A stretch of 64,000 nucleotides of DNA from Phycisphaerae bacterium (GTDB taxonomy: Bacteria > Planctomycetota > Phycisphaerae > UBA1845), in NCBI GenBank assembly GCA_029260135.1, contig JAJDDV010000081.1, positions 47,710 to 111,709 on the forward strand, in the 5' to 3' direction. Position 1 is the first letter of the stretch. Each line of letters starts with the position of its first letter. A program made the translations under genes and the position numbers. The notes under the pieces are model-generated. The model saw nothing but the letters and a program-made list of their open reading frames with translations, was not told the DNA's origin and made no database searches. Positions 47,301-54,372 of this stretch are shown one piece after another.

Positions 47301-49343
47301 GAGTGTACGAGTTCGGTGCCGGGTGCGACGGGCAGTTGGAGCAGCGGCGCGAACTGGATCGGCGGGGCGGCGCCGGGAGTGACTTCCGGCGTGACGTTGA
47401 GTCCGTTCAGCACGCTTCAGGTCGACGTGGACGTCACCGTGGCGGCGCTGCGCACGCGCGGGGAGTCTCAGCTGAACATCAATGCGGGCGGCGGAAGTGG
47501 GGATCTGAATGTCGCCGGCAAGATTCACAGTGCGGGCGATATTTTGCTGGACACGCACACGATGACCGCGGCGAATCTCTCGCTGGACGGTTCGGGTTTC
47601 CGGGGCGGGTTGACGGTGCAGGGTTCGTCGAGTGTGAATCTTGGTGGCGGAGAGCTGTTGATCGAGGTGGGTGGTTCGTATTCGTCGAATGATCCTCCGA
47701 GTGGCGCCTCGGCGAGCCTGAACGCCAGTCGTGTTGCCCTTGGCATCTCGTTTGGGGGCGTGGCTTCGAGTATGGCGTTGAAGGACTCGATGACGGTCAC
47801 CACGTCGTCACACTTCGTGCTGGACGGTCGTGTGGACGGTCCGCTGAGTCCGCTGCTGACGGGGCGCGGCGTGGTTGCACGGGGCGGCAAGACACCGCCG
47901 ATCCTTCGCATATCGCCCCCGACGTACCTTTCCCGTTCGAGGGTACATCGGGGGGTCGCGGTTGAGACCGCGCCGCTGACCATCGAAGGATCGTTGCAGA
48001 TTCTCACTGAGGCGAAGGTCTGTGTCGGTGGTGACGCCGCTCAGCCGCAGAGTTGCAGCGCGAGTCCGGTCGACGATCTGGCGAAGGTTGTGTTGCTCGG
48101 CGATTTCGACAATCAGAGCGTGTATGCGAGTTTGTTCAACTGGCGTCATGGCGGTTTGCGTCTGGAGGCCGGTGGCGCGGGGCAGGTGTTCGAGGTTGCG
48201 GGGATTGATCTTGGGCCGGTCCACGAGGGCTTCGAGACGAGTGAGCCGACGGCGGTTGAGAGCTGTTTCTTTGAGGGCACGCACACGAATTTTTCGATGA
48301 AGGTGGTCGAGGTGGCGGCGAACGCTTCTGTCACGTTCCGAAACCGGGTGCTCAACACGGCGGGCAGTCATCCCTGCGCGGAAGCGCTTTATGTTGACCA
48401 TCTGATTTTGGAGTCGGGCGCCCAGCTCACGCTCGATGATTGCCGCGTGTACTATCGGGAGCTGACGGATAACTCGGGGACGGTTCCCACGCTCGAGGGG
48501 TGTGGGGAGCTACTTCGGGTTCGGACGTCGCAGTGTAGTCCGGGGTCGGCACCCGAGCCCGACCGATTACTTGACTCAGGGAATGTCCTGGTGATCAACA
48601 TCAAGAACCGGTTCGTTTCGTTTGCGGTGACGGACGGAAGCGACCAGGCGGTTCGCGTGACATTTGTCGATCTTCCGGGCGGATTCAGCGTGTTTAACGG
48701 GACGACGATGTGGGTCGACGTGCCGGTCGAATACAGTGAAGGCGGTGGACGTGGATTCAACAACCCGTGCACGGTTGGTTCGCCTTGTCCGGAGGGGAGC
48801 TTTCTTTCGTCGACGTTGTCGGCGACGCCTGTGTATCGCGATTGGTCAGTTGACGGTCGAGTGGTTCATGTTCGCGATGAGTTGATCATTCCGCACGCGT
48901 TGTATCGCGTCGACACGATCGGCGTGGACTGCTCGTTGGCGGACCCGTCGCATTACTCGGATCCGCTGCTGATCGGCAACGCGAAGTGGGGTGATGCGGT
49001 AGAGCTTTCCGCGGGAGAGTGGCGTGCGGCTGAGGCGAAGTGTGGCAACACCGGAAGCGCGTGTCTCCGAGATATCGACTGCCCTGGCAGCACTTGCGGT
49101 ACGGTGTCTGTTTTCGATACTCTGGGGATGTTGGCGAAGTTCTCGGGTGCGCCTGGCGCACCTGCCAAGGCCCGGATGGATATGCTCGGTGTCGTGACGG
49201 GGCCATCGCCAATTGTCGACGGGAAGATCACGGTGAGCGATACGGTATCGGTGCTGGGTGCGTTTGGGGGTGACCCGTATCCGTTCAGTGCGCCGACGGT
49301 CGTTCACATACCTGAGCCTGCTTACGAGGCGTACGAGGAGTAG
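41361..49343 (+). CDS. Giant secreted Cys-rich / beta-helix protein with dockerin-like C-terminus
   Basis: An exported protein of 2660 residues. The signal segment is MTAIVCASGAFLAGASAG. Residues about 90-1060 are Cys-rich, made of units such as CNGLETCSFGAC and the repeated CxGG...G..C..D.DC..G.C. At about 1295-1447 is a prepeptidase/PPC-like beta domain (DTWFSYTAACDGVLVASLC). At about 1450-1820 is a right-handed beta-helix (IYVNDDASGANSGSSWANAF, then GGGLFNSSG and later turns). At about 1826-1985 come DCN-x-N-x-x-P-DECD repeats, likely calcium-binding. Then more beta-rich sequence and a dockerin-like tail (DGKITVSDTVSVLGAFGG). A perfect AGGAGG precedes the ATG. Probably displayed on the surface or secreted for adhesion or polymer capture; inferred. 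The strand composition changes abruptly at about 44.5 kb inside the gene (see findings). Confidence 0.9.
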   Translation: MYVHRTTRSRIRGNVAARMTAIVCASGAFLAGASAGGDPDPPPRHQPPQELSPVANLSDLNTANTPPIVTHAAIPLSASKIPKRGRTPLTHIATNARQAAPCRVDGDCDDCDLCTLDTCVAQTCLNDLIPIGQFVPGAECDDSLVCNGLETCSFGACVPGVPLCSDGMICNESAQVCELPCLIDADCERDGLACTTDLCDARICVGGLADGLSCRFDEDCPQGTCSAGGSGACIVGNNPCGPGARCAEDQAGGVVCPLGRCCDALGTCQRLTQADCATAGDAWLYTGDNSLSCAADPCPAYAAGVSPQGAFPVAVGSITASGVCSDTIQSLGDDYTIAGTTFVELRTVRWVGGVDNAGDVVAFEWYDASGILIEDEFVTVTTAGTAVHTFDLPVPLTIPASGFMAVRIASSFTPGARFHWLSTDSPDTGGNDPDILILDGAIVGLSPLGRCAGGDRDGLWCDTASPNCPGGGCTDVPDTLAFELVADPVSSPIGACCDPALGTCTNDLRWVCTDNGHLFQGEGTACRRCSNDMFLNCDADGDCPACSGIPGFCEFDELTACSVDADCISVGGGRCLATPCDVNAECPGGLCVVGTCSGGSNDTNPCSPDADCGGGTCSATATCDAVPPGCDIGACCDDIDGSCVEIISPTSCPAGMTFQGYGTHCQPNACIQPGPTGGDNCATAPVIGITVPALGQPPAVVTITGNNATATFDDAVTGRCVGGINDGSACDPWAGDPLIECPGGLCIALCDAPIFDPAGNTRDPGWWEAVQLNDCADVRIDFCATLPTLTPAWPMLYSDCPCGSPVTGAGVPSPVGAGDDEAGFAYGDPFCTGGNAWVTFATLPPGVYYYPVYSGPTSTMAVPPGGSYQLHITAAACRQAACCSTVCSGGVRDAEACNVDGHADCPNGICSVGFCLGGELHGFSCDAGGVDECPAGVCDGTLGCSVTTEAMCKAANGQWLAGPDFPDAICNGGTNDGQVCADDSECQGGGTCMANLEIPTCLGTPCDTGACCSGPGACFDRLPGDIPVTEPDCLAGTFVGGVRCGFHSSLCEVCGIEVGQNCQPADTAVVQMSDLDAGTRVSDNFSPISDAISVLCVTGSWLDLTRVGPRIDCACQLDDTDGCVPTVADQFTVTLYDDVNGKPGSVVGSSGVTVTPDRGLKETFANFDLWDVSMALDSPISGLTPGGCYWIEVTNDTTDLPGSCNWYWASSSGAGDGAAAAGDDVGGPGAEVGFDLAFCVDAGIVAPGCGTRTGACCACDGTCANTVTLSDCTSGTWHEDQTCAQITCHPIGVPGDDCTTEIQAVTDATMPYQNLCATTDGPASIDCGAGTQAFGRDTWFSYTAACDGVLVASLCEGTDFDAILGVYSDGTASCPCPGDNTTLAACDDNGCASAVSLFEHSPTPCNDAACGKQAPMACLPATAGACYTLRIGGVDGARGSGNLNVACIGDVIYVNDDASGANSGSSWANAFMDLQDALHAADLARSCSDLALNPQVWVAEGTYRPDRGTSDRDASFDLVAGISVFGGFSGIETTLMERDWAAHPTILSGEIGAPGDPMDNSYHVVTADAGRSGSLLDGFVIEAGYADGLGPADRGGGLFNSSGEAVVANVIFRSNEASQGAGMYQDGGSVSLVNCLFSGNIGMEGGGIFVAGGDLSVANGTLSQNTSAVAAGGGVYALDASGLTLDNTILWGNVGIGGVLSNQIFDASGLITLRFSCVEGYDGAILGGSGNISANPLFVNPLGGDGVAGTADDALQLSAGSPCIDAGDRTRVPIDVLDSDGDGDATEPWPFDLDAELRIGDDGQTADTGRGCPYVVDMGAYEFPPDCNGNGVSDPVDITLGTSLDCNFNRIPDECEIDENSVAPGGPFYCPSGSPDCDPDCNGNGIPDKCDSPDCNDNDVPDVCEIPVGCVGPEPTYYCTVGCDDDCNTNCIPDECDIADCPAGFVNPEDCDDCNQNRVPDECDISAGTSPDVDTNGVPDECTSSVPGATGSWSSGANWIGGAAPGVTSGVTLSPFSTLQVDVDVTVAALRTRGESQLNINAGGGSGDLNVAGKIHSAGDILLDTHTMTAANLSLDGSGFRGGLTVQGSSSVNLGGGELLIEVGGSYSSNDPPSGASASLNASRVALGISFGGVASSMALKDSMTVTTSSHFVLDGRVDGPLSPLLTGRGVVARGGKTPPILRISPPTYLSRSRVHRGVAVETAPLTIEGSLQILTEAKVCVGGDAAQPQSCSASPVDDLAKVVLLGDFDNQSVYASLFNWRHGGLRLEAGGAGQVFEVAGIDLGPVHEGFETSEPTAVESCFFEGTHTNFSMKVVEVAANASVTFRNRVLNTAGSHPCAEALYVDHLILESGAQLTLDDCRVYYRELTDNSGTVPTLEGCGELLRVRTSQCSPGSAPEPDRLLDSGNVLVINIKNRFVSFAVTDGSDQAVRVTFVDLPGGFSVFNGTTMWVDVPVEYSEGGGRGFNNPCTVGSPCPEGSFLSSTLSATPVYRDWSVDGRVVHVRDELIIPHALYRVDTIGVDCSLADPSHYSDPLLIGNAKWGDAVELSAGEWRAAEAKCGNTGSACLRDIDCPGSTCGTVSVFDTLGMLAKFSGAPGAPAKARMDMLGVVTGPSPIVDGKITVSDTVSVLGAFGGDPYPFSAPTVVHIPEPAYEAYEE

Positions 49344-49348
49344 ATCCG

Positions 49349-49921
49349 ATGGAATCGACACGCGCGAGCCTCCTGGAACGGGTGAGGAATCCGCAGGACG
49401 ACGAGAGCTGGCGAGAGTTCTTCCACATTTATCAGCCGCTGCTGTATCGATACTCGCGGATTCGCGGATTGACCCGGGAAAACGCGGAGGAGCTGACGCA
49501 GCAGTGCCTGGCGCTTTTGACGGAGAAGATGCCGTCGTTCGAGTACGTGAAGGAGAAGGGTGGTTTCAAGCACTGGCTTCGCCGGATCACGAACAACAAG
49601 GTGAACGACTTTTTCAAGAAGCGGAAGTTGCCTTTGGCGCAGAGCGGCGATTATCGCCGGCCTCAGTATCGGGAGATTTCGCCGGACGATCTTTGGGAGC
49701 AGCAGTGGCATAAGCGTCATCTTCAGTATTGCCTGGTGCAGGTTCAGTCGGAGGTGGCCGCGAGCACGTACAAGGCCTTCGAGTATCACGTGCTCTGTAG
49801 CTGGCCTGTGGACCGGGTCGCGGAGACGCTGAACATCTCCGTGGATCAGGTGTATACGGCGAAATCACGGATCACGCGGCGGCTTCGGACGAAGATGAAG
49901 GAGCTTCTGGGCGAAGTGTGA
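49349..49921 (+). CDS. ECF-type RNA polymerase sigma factor
   Basis: A 190-residue sigma factor beginning five bases after the stop of the giant protein gene, so likely co-transcribed with it. Region 2 is in SWREFFHIYQPLLYRYSRIR and GGFKHWLRRITNNKVNDFF; region 4 is a helix-turn-helix near the C-terminus, VDRVAETLNISVDQVYTAKSR. The opening SLLERVRNPQDDESWREF is typical of the planctomycete-enriched ECF groups that go with Ser/Thr kinases. There is no anti-sigma gene beside it; the finger-bearing kinase 8.4 kb upstream is a candidate partner, as inference. Confidence 0.88.
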   Translation: MESTRASLLERVRNPQDDESWREFFHIYQPLLYRYSRIRGLTRENAEELTQQCLALLTEKMPSFEYVKEKGGFKHWLRRITNNKVNDFFKKRKLPLAQSGDYRRPQYREISPDDLWEQQWHKRHLQYCLVQVQSEVAASTYKAFEYHVLCSWPVDRVAETLNISVDQVYTAKSRITRRLRTKMKELLGEV

Positions 49922-50008
49922 ACGGGTGGAGGTGGATTCGCGCTCCGGCGCATCGCCGTTCCGAGTGGAGACGGCGGTGACACCTCCGAACGAGAGCGTA
50001 GACCTGTT

Positions 50009-51877
50009 TCACGGTCCCGTGAAGGACGCCTGGACCAGCGCCAAATCGCCCAGATCCACGTCGTTGTCGTGCTGCAGATCAGCGGCCGTGCAGCCTGCGG
50101 TGGGCGACACATTCGGTCCTTCGAAGCACGGCAGCATCAGCAGCAGGTCATCTTTGTTGACCCGGCCGTCATGGTCGACATCCCCGACACAACCTGGACA
50201 TATTCCGAAAACCGTGATGACACCGTCTCTCGGGATGTCCGCGACGAGCGTCTCGCCGGCGAGTACGCCTTGGTTTTCCAGGTCCACGTCGAACTGATTC
50301 GAGGTCGTGAATTTGATTCCATACGTTCCGGCGGGAAGACCGTGAACGGATAGGGTGCCGACTCCATCGGCCTTAACGACAACGACAACGGTGTCGTCGA
50401 CGTTGGCAAAGGCGAGCGGGTCAAATCCGGCGTTGTCGCCGGTCGCCTGCAGGCGCACCGCGCCGCGGCGTATAAACTTGAAGTACTGGCGCAAGAATTT
50501 TGTCCTACTCCCCAGTGTGATCAGGGGATTAGCATCCGTGCCGGGCCCTGGGGTAGCCGTATCATCAATACGAAAATAATGACCGCCATTATCATTGGCC
50601 GTGGTCCAAGCCAGTGTAAACTGCTGCCACGCGGAGTTGTTGCCGAGCTTGAGATCTTTGTGCAGGTCCAGATGACCGCTGCCAATATGCTCGAGCATAG
50701 AGGTGTTGAGACCGTGGGTCTGAGCCAGCGCGGCGATGGTCGACAGGTTTGCGTCCGAGACCCCGCAATAGCGGTGATACGACAACTCGACCACGTGCTG
50801 CATGGCTCCAGTCACATTGGCCAGGTCGTTGAAATATGTGATTGCGTTGTTCATGCATGTGTTGGACGGCGCGACGAAACGCGGCGTAAAGCCGTTGGCC
50901 GACAATCGGGCGGCGGCCTCCACCATCGCTTGTCCGATCAGCGTGCCGTTCCACTCCGCCACGTTGTCCGGCTCGAGAATCACTTCCCACGTATCGGGTA
51001 CCCAGCCGTACTTGGTTTGAAGGTGGAGATACGTGGCCAGCACGAATTCGGCGTATTCCTGAGGATCGTCATGAATATAGACCAAACCCGGCGTGCCACT
51101 CTCGCCGATTTGCTTGGTGAATCCGACGTAATTGAGATTGATGAAGAGTGTCTCACCGTTGGCTTCCAGGCGCTGTTTGAGCGGTAAGACGACCTTGTCC
51201 ACTGCGAGGTCGAGCTGGGAGAACTGGAAACCGCTCATGTTCAGGTCGAACGGGTCCGCATTGTCGTTTACGGTCGAGCCGCGAACGTCTCGCCAGCTTC
51301 CAATCGCATCCCTCTCGGGAATCAGGCCGTCTTGGAACTGTTGCCAGAAGTCCTCCTGGTTCTCCGCGCCGCTCATGATCTCCAGGCGGATTCGATTGAT
51401 CCCCAGATCTTTGACGGCCAGATCGTACAAGGCATCTTTATAGTTCTCGAACGCCGGGCTGGTTTCATGGCCGGCTTGGGCGGTCGCCTCCCATCCCGTG
51501 ATCGTCTGAAAGGTGATCGATGGATTCAGTGTGATGATCGTGTCGACACAAGCGTCTGCCGTTTCATCGCACGTCCGGCCCGTGCAAGGCGCAGCATCCG
51601 ACAGACATGCTCCTGCTTGACAGGCTTCGGTGCCGTCGCAGAACAGGCCATTGTCGCACTCCGTATTCAAGGAACATAGCGCGGCCTCCGCTTCTGACCA
51701 GAGCGTTTCGCCTGCTGACAGGTTGCCATTCGATTCGCGGGTACACCACGTGGTCAGGAGTGACGTGCTCAGTAGCATGCTCAGCGAAACGATCGTCCAA
51801 TGCGCGCTAACGGCGCGCCGCGCAGCGCTACATTGCCCGGACGTGGAACTCTGCGGACATGGCAAGTCGATGTACAA
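50009..51877 (-). CDS. Exported GH30-like glycoside hydrolase with Cys module and dockerin-like tail
   Basis: A 622-residue exported protein. After a signal-like helix (HWTIVSLSMLLSTSLL) lies a Cys-rich module, ECDNGLFCDGTEACQAGAC, very like one in the giant neighbour. The main domain (about 120-520) resembles clan GH-A family 30 enzymes: an opening TITGWEATAQAGHE, a likely acid/base Glu in EVILEPDN and a nucleophile-like Glu in SMLEHIGSG. A small beta domain (TLSVHGLPAGTYGIKF) and two dockerin-like calcium loops follow (DVDHDGRVNKDDLLLM, DLQHDNDVDLGDLALV). Substrate may be a xylan or beta-glycan; not certain. The start is uncertain: TTG 51877 has GGAG 11 bases before, and ATG 51778 lies inside the signal helix. 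It is convergent with the sigma gene. Confidence 0.75.
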   Translation of the reverse strand: MYIDLPCPQSSTSGQCSAARRAVSAHWTIVSLSMLLSTSLLTTWCTRESNGNLSAGETLWSEAEAALCSLNTECDNGLFCDGTEACQAGACLSDAAPCTGRTCDETADACVDTIITLNPSITFQTITGWEATAQAGHETSPAFENYKDALYDLAVKDLGINRIRLEIMSGAENQEDFWQQFQDGLIPERDAIGSWRDVRGSTVNDNADPFDLNMSGFQFSQLDLAVDKVVLPLKQRLEANGETLFINLNYVGFTKQIGESGTPGLVYIHDDPQEYAEFVLATYLHLQTKYGWVPDTWEVILEPDNVAEWNGTLIGQAMVEAAARLSANGFTPRFVAPSNTCMNNAITYFNDLANVTGAMQHVVELSYHRYCGVSDANLSTIAALAQTHGLNTSMLEHIGSGHLDLHKDLKLGNNSAWQQFTLAWTTANDNGGHYFRIDDTATPGPGTDANPLITLGSRTKFLRQYFKFIRRGAVRLQATGDNAGFDPLAFANVDDTVVVVVKADGVGTLSVHGLPAGTYGIKFTTSNQFDVDLENQGVLAGETLVADIPRDGVITVFGICPGCVGDVDHDGRVNKDDLLLMLPCFEGPNVSPTAGCTAADLQHDNDVDLGDLALVQASFTGP

Positions 51878-52206
51878 ACCGGGATTCTCCGTTGGCCGGA
51901 CTTTGGACAGTCATTCTATCCCGGGAAGTCTCCGGGACAAGGCGGAGCCGCGTGGCTGCGGCTTATCGGACACCCAGGCCCGCGTCGTCCACGTCTGGGG
52001 GGGGGGCGGTGGTGAGTGCGAACGGGCATGCCCCTGCGTTCGGCAGGGCACGCGAGGTCTGCAGGGCGATGCTGTGGTCGGCGCGTTTTCGCGTCTTGCG
52101 CTCACCGTAGCCCTCTTCCTGGGGGAGAGGGGATACTCGCATGCCCGCGCCTTGGGCTCTGGCATGACACCTGGGATCGGGCTGCGTGCCGTGGGCCGAC
52201 TTCAAC
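51878..52206. other. Non-coding region with a dispersed repeat and a G10 run
   Basis: About 330 bases without a supported gene. Contains a run of ten G residues at 51997-52006, a GGGCATGCCC palindrome (52024-52033) and the second copy of the 27-base hairpin repeat (52140-52166). ORFs over it are GC-rich chance frames. Confidence 0.5.
52140..52166. repeat. Hairpin repeat, copy 2 (CATGCCCGCGCC...GGCATG)
   Basis: Matches the element at 7031-7057 at 24 of 27 positions, and keeps the outer stem as CATGCC/GGCATG and the inner GCC/GGC. The right flank (ACACC) is like the first copy (GCACC). Two copies 45 kb apart in non-coding DNA support a dispersed repeat family. Confidence 0.6.
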
Positions 52207-52295
52207 CGGAGAGGGGGGGATTCGAACCCCCGGTACGGTGTAACCCGCACACTGGTTTTCGAAACCAGCTCCTTCAGCCGCTCGGACACCTCTCC
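52207..52295 (-). tRNA. tRNA-Ser (CGA)
   Basis: Complete 89-base class II tRNA on the minus strand. Acceptor stem GGAGAGG/CCTCTCC with discriminator G; D-arm TCC...GGA; anticodon arm CTGGT-TTCGAAA-ACCAG with anticodon CGA; a long variable arm GTGCGG/CCGTAC typical of serine tRNA; T-arm GGGGG-TTCGAAT-CCCCC. The CCA end is not encoded. It reads codon UCG. Confidence 0.95.
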
Positions 52296-52452
52296 AACGC
52301 GAATTCACTGGCCCCAGGCGTGATTGTCACGCGGTCAGGGCTCAGGATCGCGCCACCTTTTGGGCGGTGGCTTGGCGGAGTGTAGCTCAAAGGCGGGTCG
52401 GCGCAAAGGGGTGGGTGGACAGGAGCGGTGCCGGTCGGGTATTCGTTGTCAC

Positions 52453-53559
52453 ATGAGCGAATGCACGAACATGAAGCGGATCGGCGTGTTGACGGGCGGC
52501 GGGGATTGCCCGGGGCTCAACGCGGTGATCCGTGCGGTGACGAAATCGGCGATCGCCGAACACGGGCTCGAGGTGCTTGGGATCGAGGACGGATTCCTGG
52601 GCTTGATCGAAAACCGGATCCGGCCGCTGCGGTTCTCGGATGTCTCGAACATTCTCGATCAGGGCGGGACGATACTCGGGACGAGCAACAAGGCGGACCC
52701 GGCGCGGTTCTGCGTTGGGCAAGACCGTAAGGGTTCCCCGATCTTCGAGGATGTTTCGGATCGGGCGGTGGGTCATGCGCGGGATCGCGGGCTTGATGTG
52801 TTGGTTTGCATCGGGGGTGACGGGACGATGTCGGGTGCTTCTCGTTTGGTCGGGCACGGGCTTTCTGTGGTTGGTGTGCCCAAGACGATCGACAACGATC
52901 TGATGCACACGGATGTAACATTCGGGTTCGACACGGCTGTTTCGACTGCGACGGAGGCGCTCGATCGGATTCGTACGACGGCGTCGAGTCATCATCGGGT
53001 GATGCTGGTGGAGATGATGGGTCGCAATGCGGGTTGGTTGACGTTGCACGCGGGGGCGGCGGGGGGCGCGGACGTGATCCTGATTCCGGAGATCGGGTAC
53101 GACGTCGAAAAGCTTTGTGCGCGTTGCGTGGACCGGAGCCGGCATCATAAGGCGTATACGCTGGTGGCGGTTTCCGAGGGCGCGAAGCCGGCGGGTGGTG
53201 AGGTGGTGGTGGATCGGGTGGTCCATGAATCGCCGGATCCGATACGGCTCGGCGGGGTGAGCGAGGTTCTGAGCGAGCAGATCAGCGAGGGCACGCAGCT
53301 CGAGAGTCGCGCGACGATTCTGGGTCATGTTCAGCGCGGCGGAAGGCCTACGGCTCATGATCGCGTGCTGGCGACGCAGTTCGGTCATCACGCGGTTGAG
53401 ATGATCATGCGGGGTGAACTGAACCGGATGGTGGCGATGCAGGGTGGGCGACTCACGACGGTTTCGATTACTGAGGTTGCGGATCGGCAGCGACTGGTTC
53501 CGCTTGATGATCCGCTCTTGACGGCGAGTCGCGCGATGGGTGTTTCGATGGGGGATTGA
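52453..53559 (+). CDS. pfkA: 6-phosphofructokinase family enzyme
   Basis: A glycolytic enzyme of 368 residues that phosphorylates fructose 6-phosphate. Seen motifs: N-terminal GVLTGGGDCPGLNAVIR, donor site CIGGDGTMSGA, catalytic PKTIDND with the base Asp, GFDTA, and EMMGRNAGWL. The donor motif is Gly (GGDGT), as in ATP-dependent enzymes, while the position before TIDND is Lys, as in many PPi-dependent enzymes; this G/K pair leaves the phosphate donor open but favours ATP. ATG 52453 is used; ATG 52471 (MKRIG) is equally close to the conserved start, and neither has a clear ribosome site. The gene stands just after the tRNA, in the opposite direction to it. Confidence 0.92.
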   Translation: MSECTNMKRIGVLTGGGDCPGLNAVIRAVTKSAIAEHGLEVLGIEDGFLGLIENRIRPLRFSDVSNILDQGGTILGTSNKADPARFCVGQDRKGSPIFEDVSDRAVGHARDRGLDVLVCIGGDGTMSGASRLVGHGLSVVGVPKTIDNDLMHTDVTFGFDTAVSTATEALDRIRTTASSHHRVMLVEMMGRNAGWLTLHAGAAGGADVILIPEIGYDVEKLCARCVDRSRHHKAYTLVAVSEGAKPAGGEVVVDRVVHESPDPIRLGGVSEVLSEQISEGTQLESRATILGHVQRGGRPTAHDRVLATQFGHHAVEMIMRGELNRMVAMQGGRLTTVSITEVADRQRLVPLDDPLLTASRAMGVSMGD

Positions 53560-53580
53560 GACGTTTGTAGTCCTCAGTTG

Positions 53581-54327
53581 TCAGTTCTCGGTTTCTGTCC
53601 GTATGTCCTTTCTGAAGATCATCAGCGCTCGACGCGCTTGTCCTGTATCGGTGTTCAGGGCATAGGTGAAATTTGGGGCCGGGCAAAGATGGAGTCGCCG
53701 GGCGGTGGTCACGGTAGCGTCATCGACTTCGGTTCCTTCGGATGAGGCGGTCTGGTAGGCGACGAGGTAGCCGTCATCTGCGAGGAATTGTGCGGTTTGC
53801 TCCAGGGCGGTTGGAAGGGATCGCAGGGCGCGGAACAGGACAAGCTGAAAACCGGTACCGGCGTCCGGGGCGATGTTCTGTGGGGGATTCTTCTCGGGCG
53901 TCTGCAGGTTCCAGTGTTTCGAATGGGCATGCACGGCGTGCAGATTTGTTGCGTTGAGCTCCGCGGCGGTGTTGCGAAGGAAGTCGATCTTCTTGCGTGT
54001 GGCGTCGATGGCCGTGATGGACCAGTCGGGTCGCATGACGGCAAGTGGAAAGGCGGGGAAGCCGGCGCCGGTGCCGACGTCGAGGATGGTTTGCACATTG
54101 ACGTCGGCATCTGCGATCCATCGCAAGAGGGCGAGTGAGTCGGCGTAGTGCTTGACGGCGGCGGCGGTGGGCTCGGTGATTCGGGTGAGGTTGGTGGTCT
54201 TGTTGGTCTCGACCATGGCCTGGTAGTGGGCCGCGAGAAGACCGAGTTGATCTTCGGTGATTGCGAGGTCCCAGCGGGCCAGGGCGTCGGTCAGGGCGTT
54301 GTTGAAGATCGGAAGATCGCCGGACAT
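53581..54327 (-). CDS. rsmG: 16S rRNA (guanine-N7)-methyltransferase RsmG (GidB)
   Basis: A 248-residue SAM-dependent enzyme that methylates G527 of 16S rRNA. The family blocks are seen in order: NKTTNLTRITEP at about residue 42, HYADSLALL, SAM motif I ILDVGTGAGFPAFPLAV, then ITAIDATRKKIDFL and FRALRSLPTALEQ. The C-terminal part is longer and less conserved than usual. It is convergent with pfkA (21 bases apart). In many bacteria this gene lies near the replication origin with mnmG and parAB; those are absent here. Confidence 0.93.
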   Translation of the reverse strand: MSGDLPIFNNALTDALARWDLAITEDQLGLLAAHYQAMVETNKTTNLTRITEPTAAAVKHYADSLALLRWIADADVNVQTILDVGTGAGFPAFPLAVMRPDWSITAIDATRKKIDFLRNTAAELNATNLHAVHAHSKHWNLQTPEKNPPQNIAPDAGTGFQLVLFRALRSLPTALEQTAQFLADDGYLVAYQTASSEGTEVDDATVTTARRLHLCPAPNFTYALNTDTGQARRALMIFRKDIRTETEN

Positions 54328-54372
54328 TCGTCCATGATGCGCTACGCGGGCGGGATCGTGAAGGGGTCAAGG

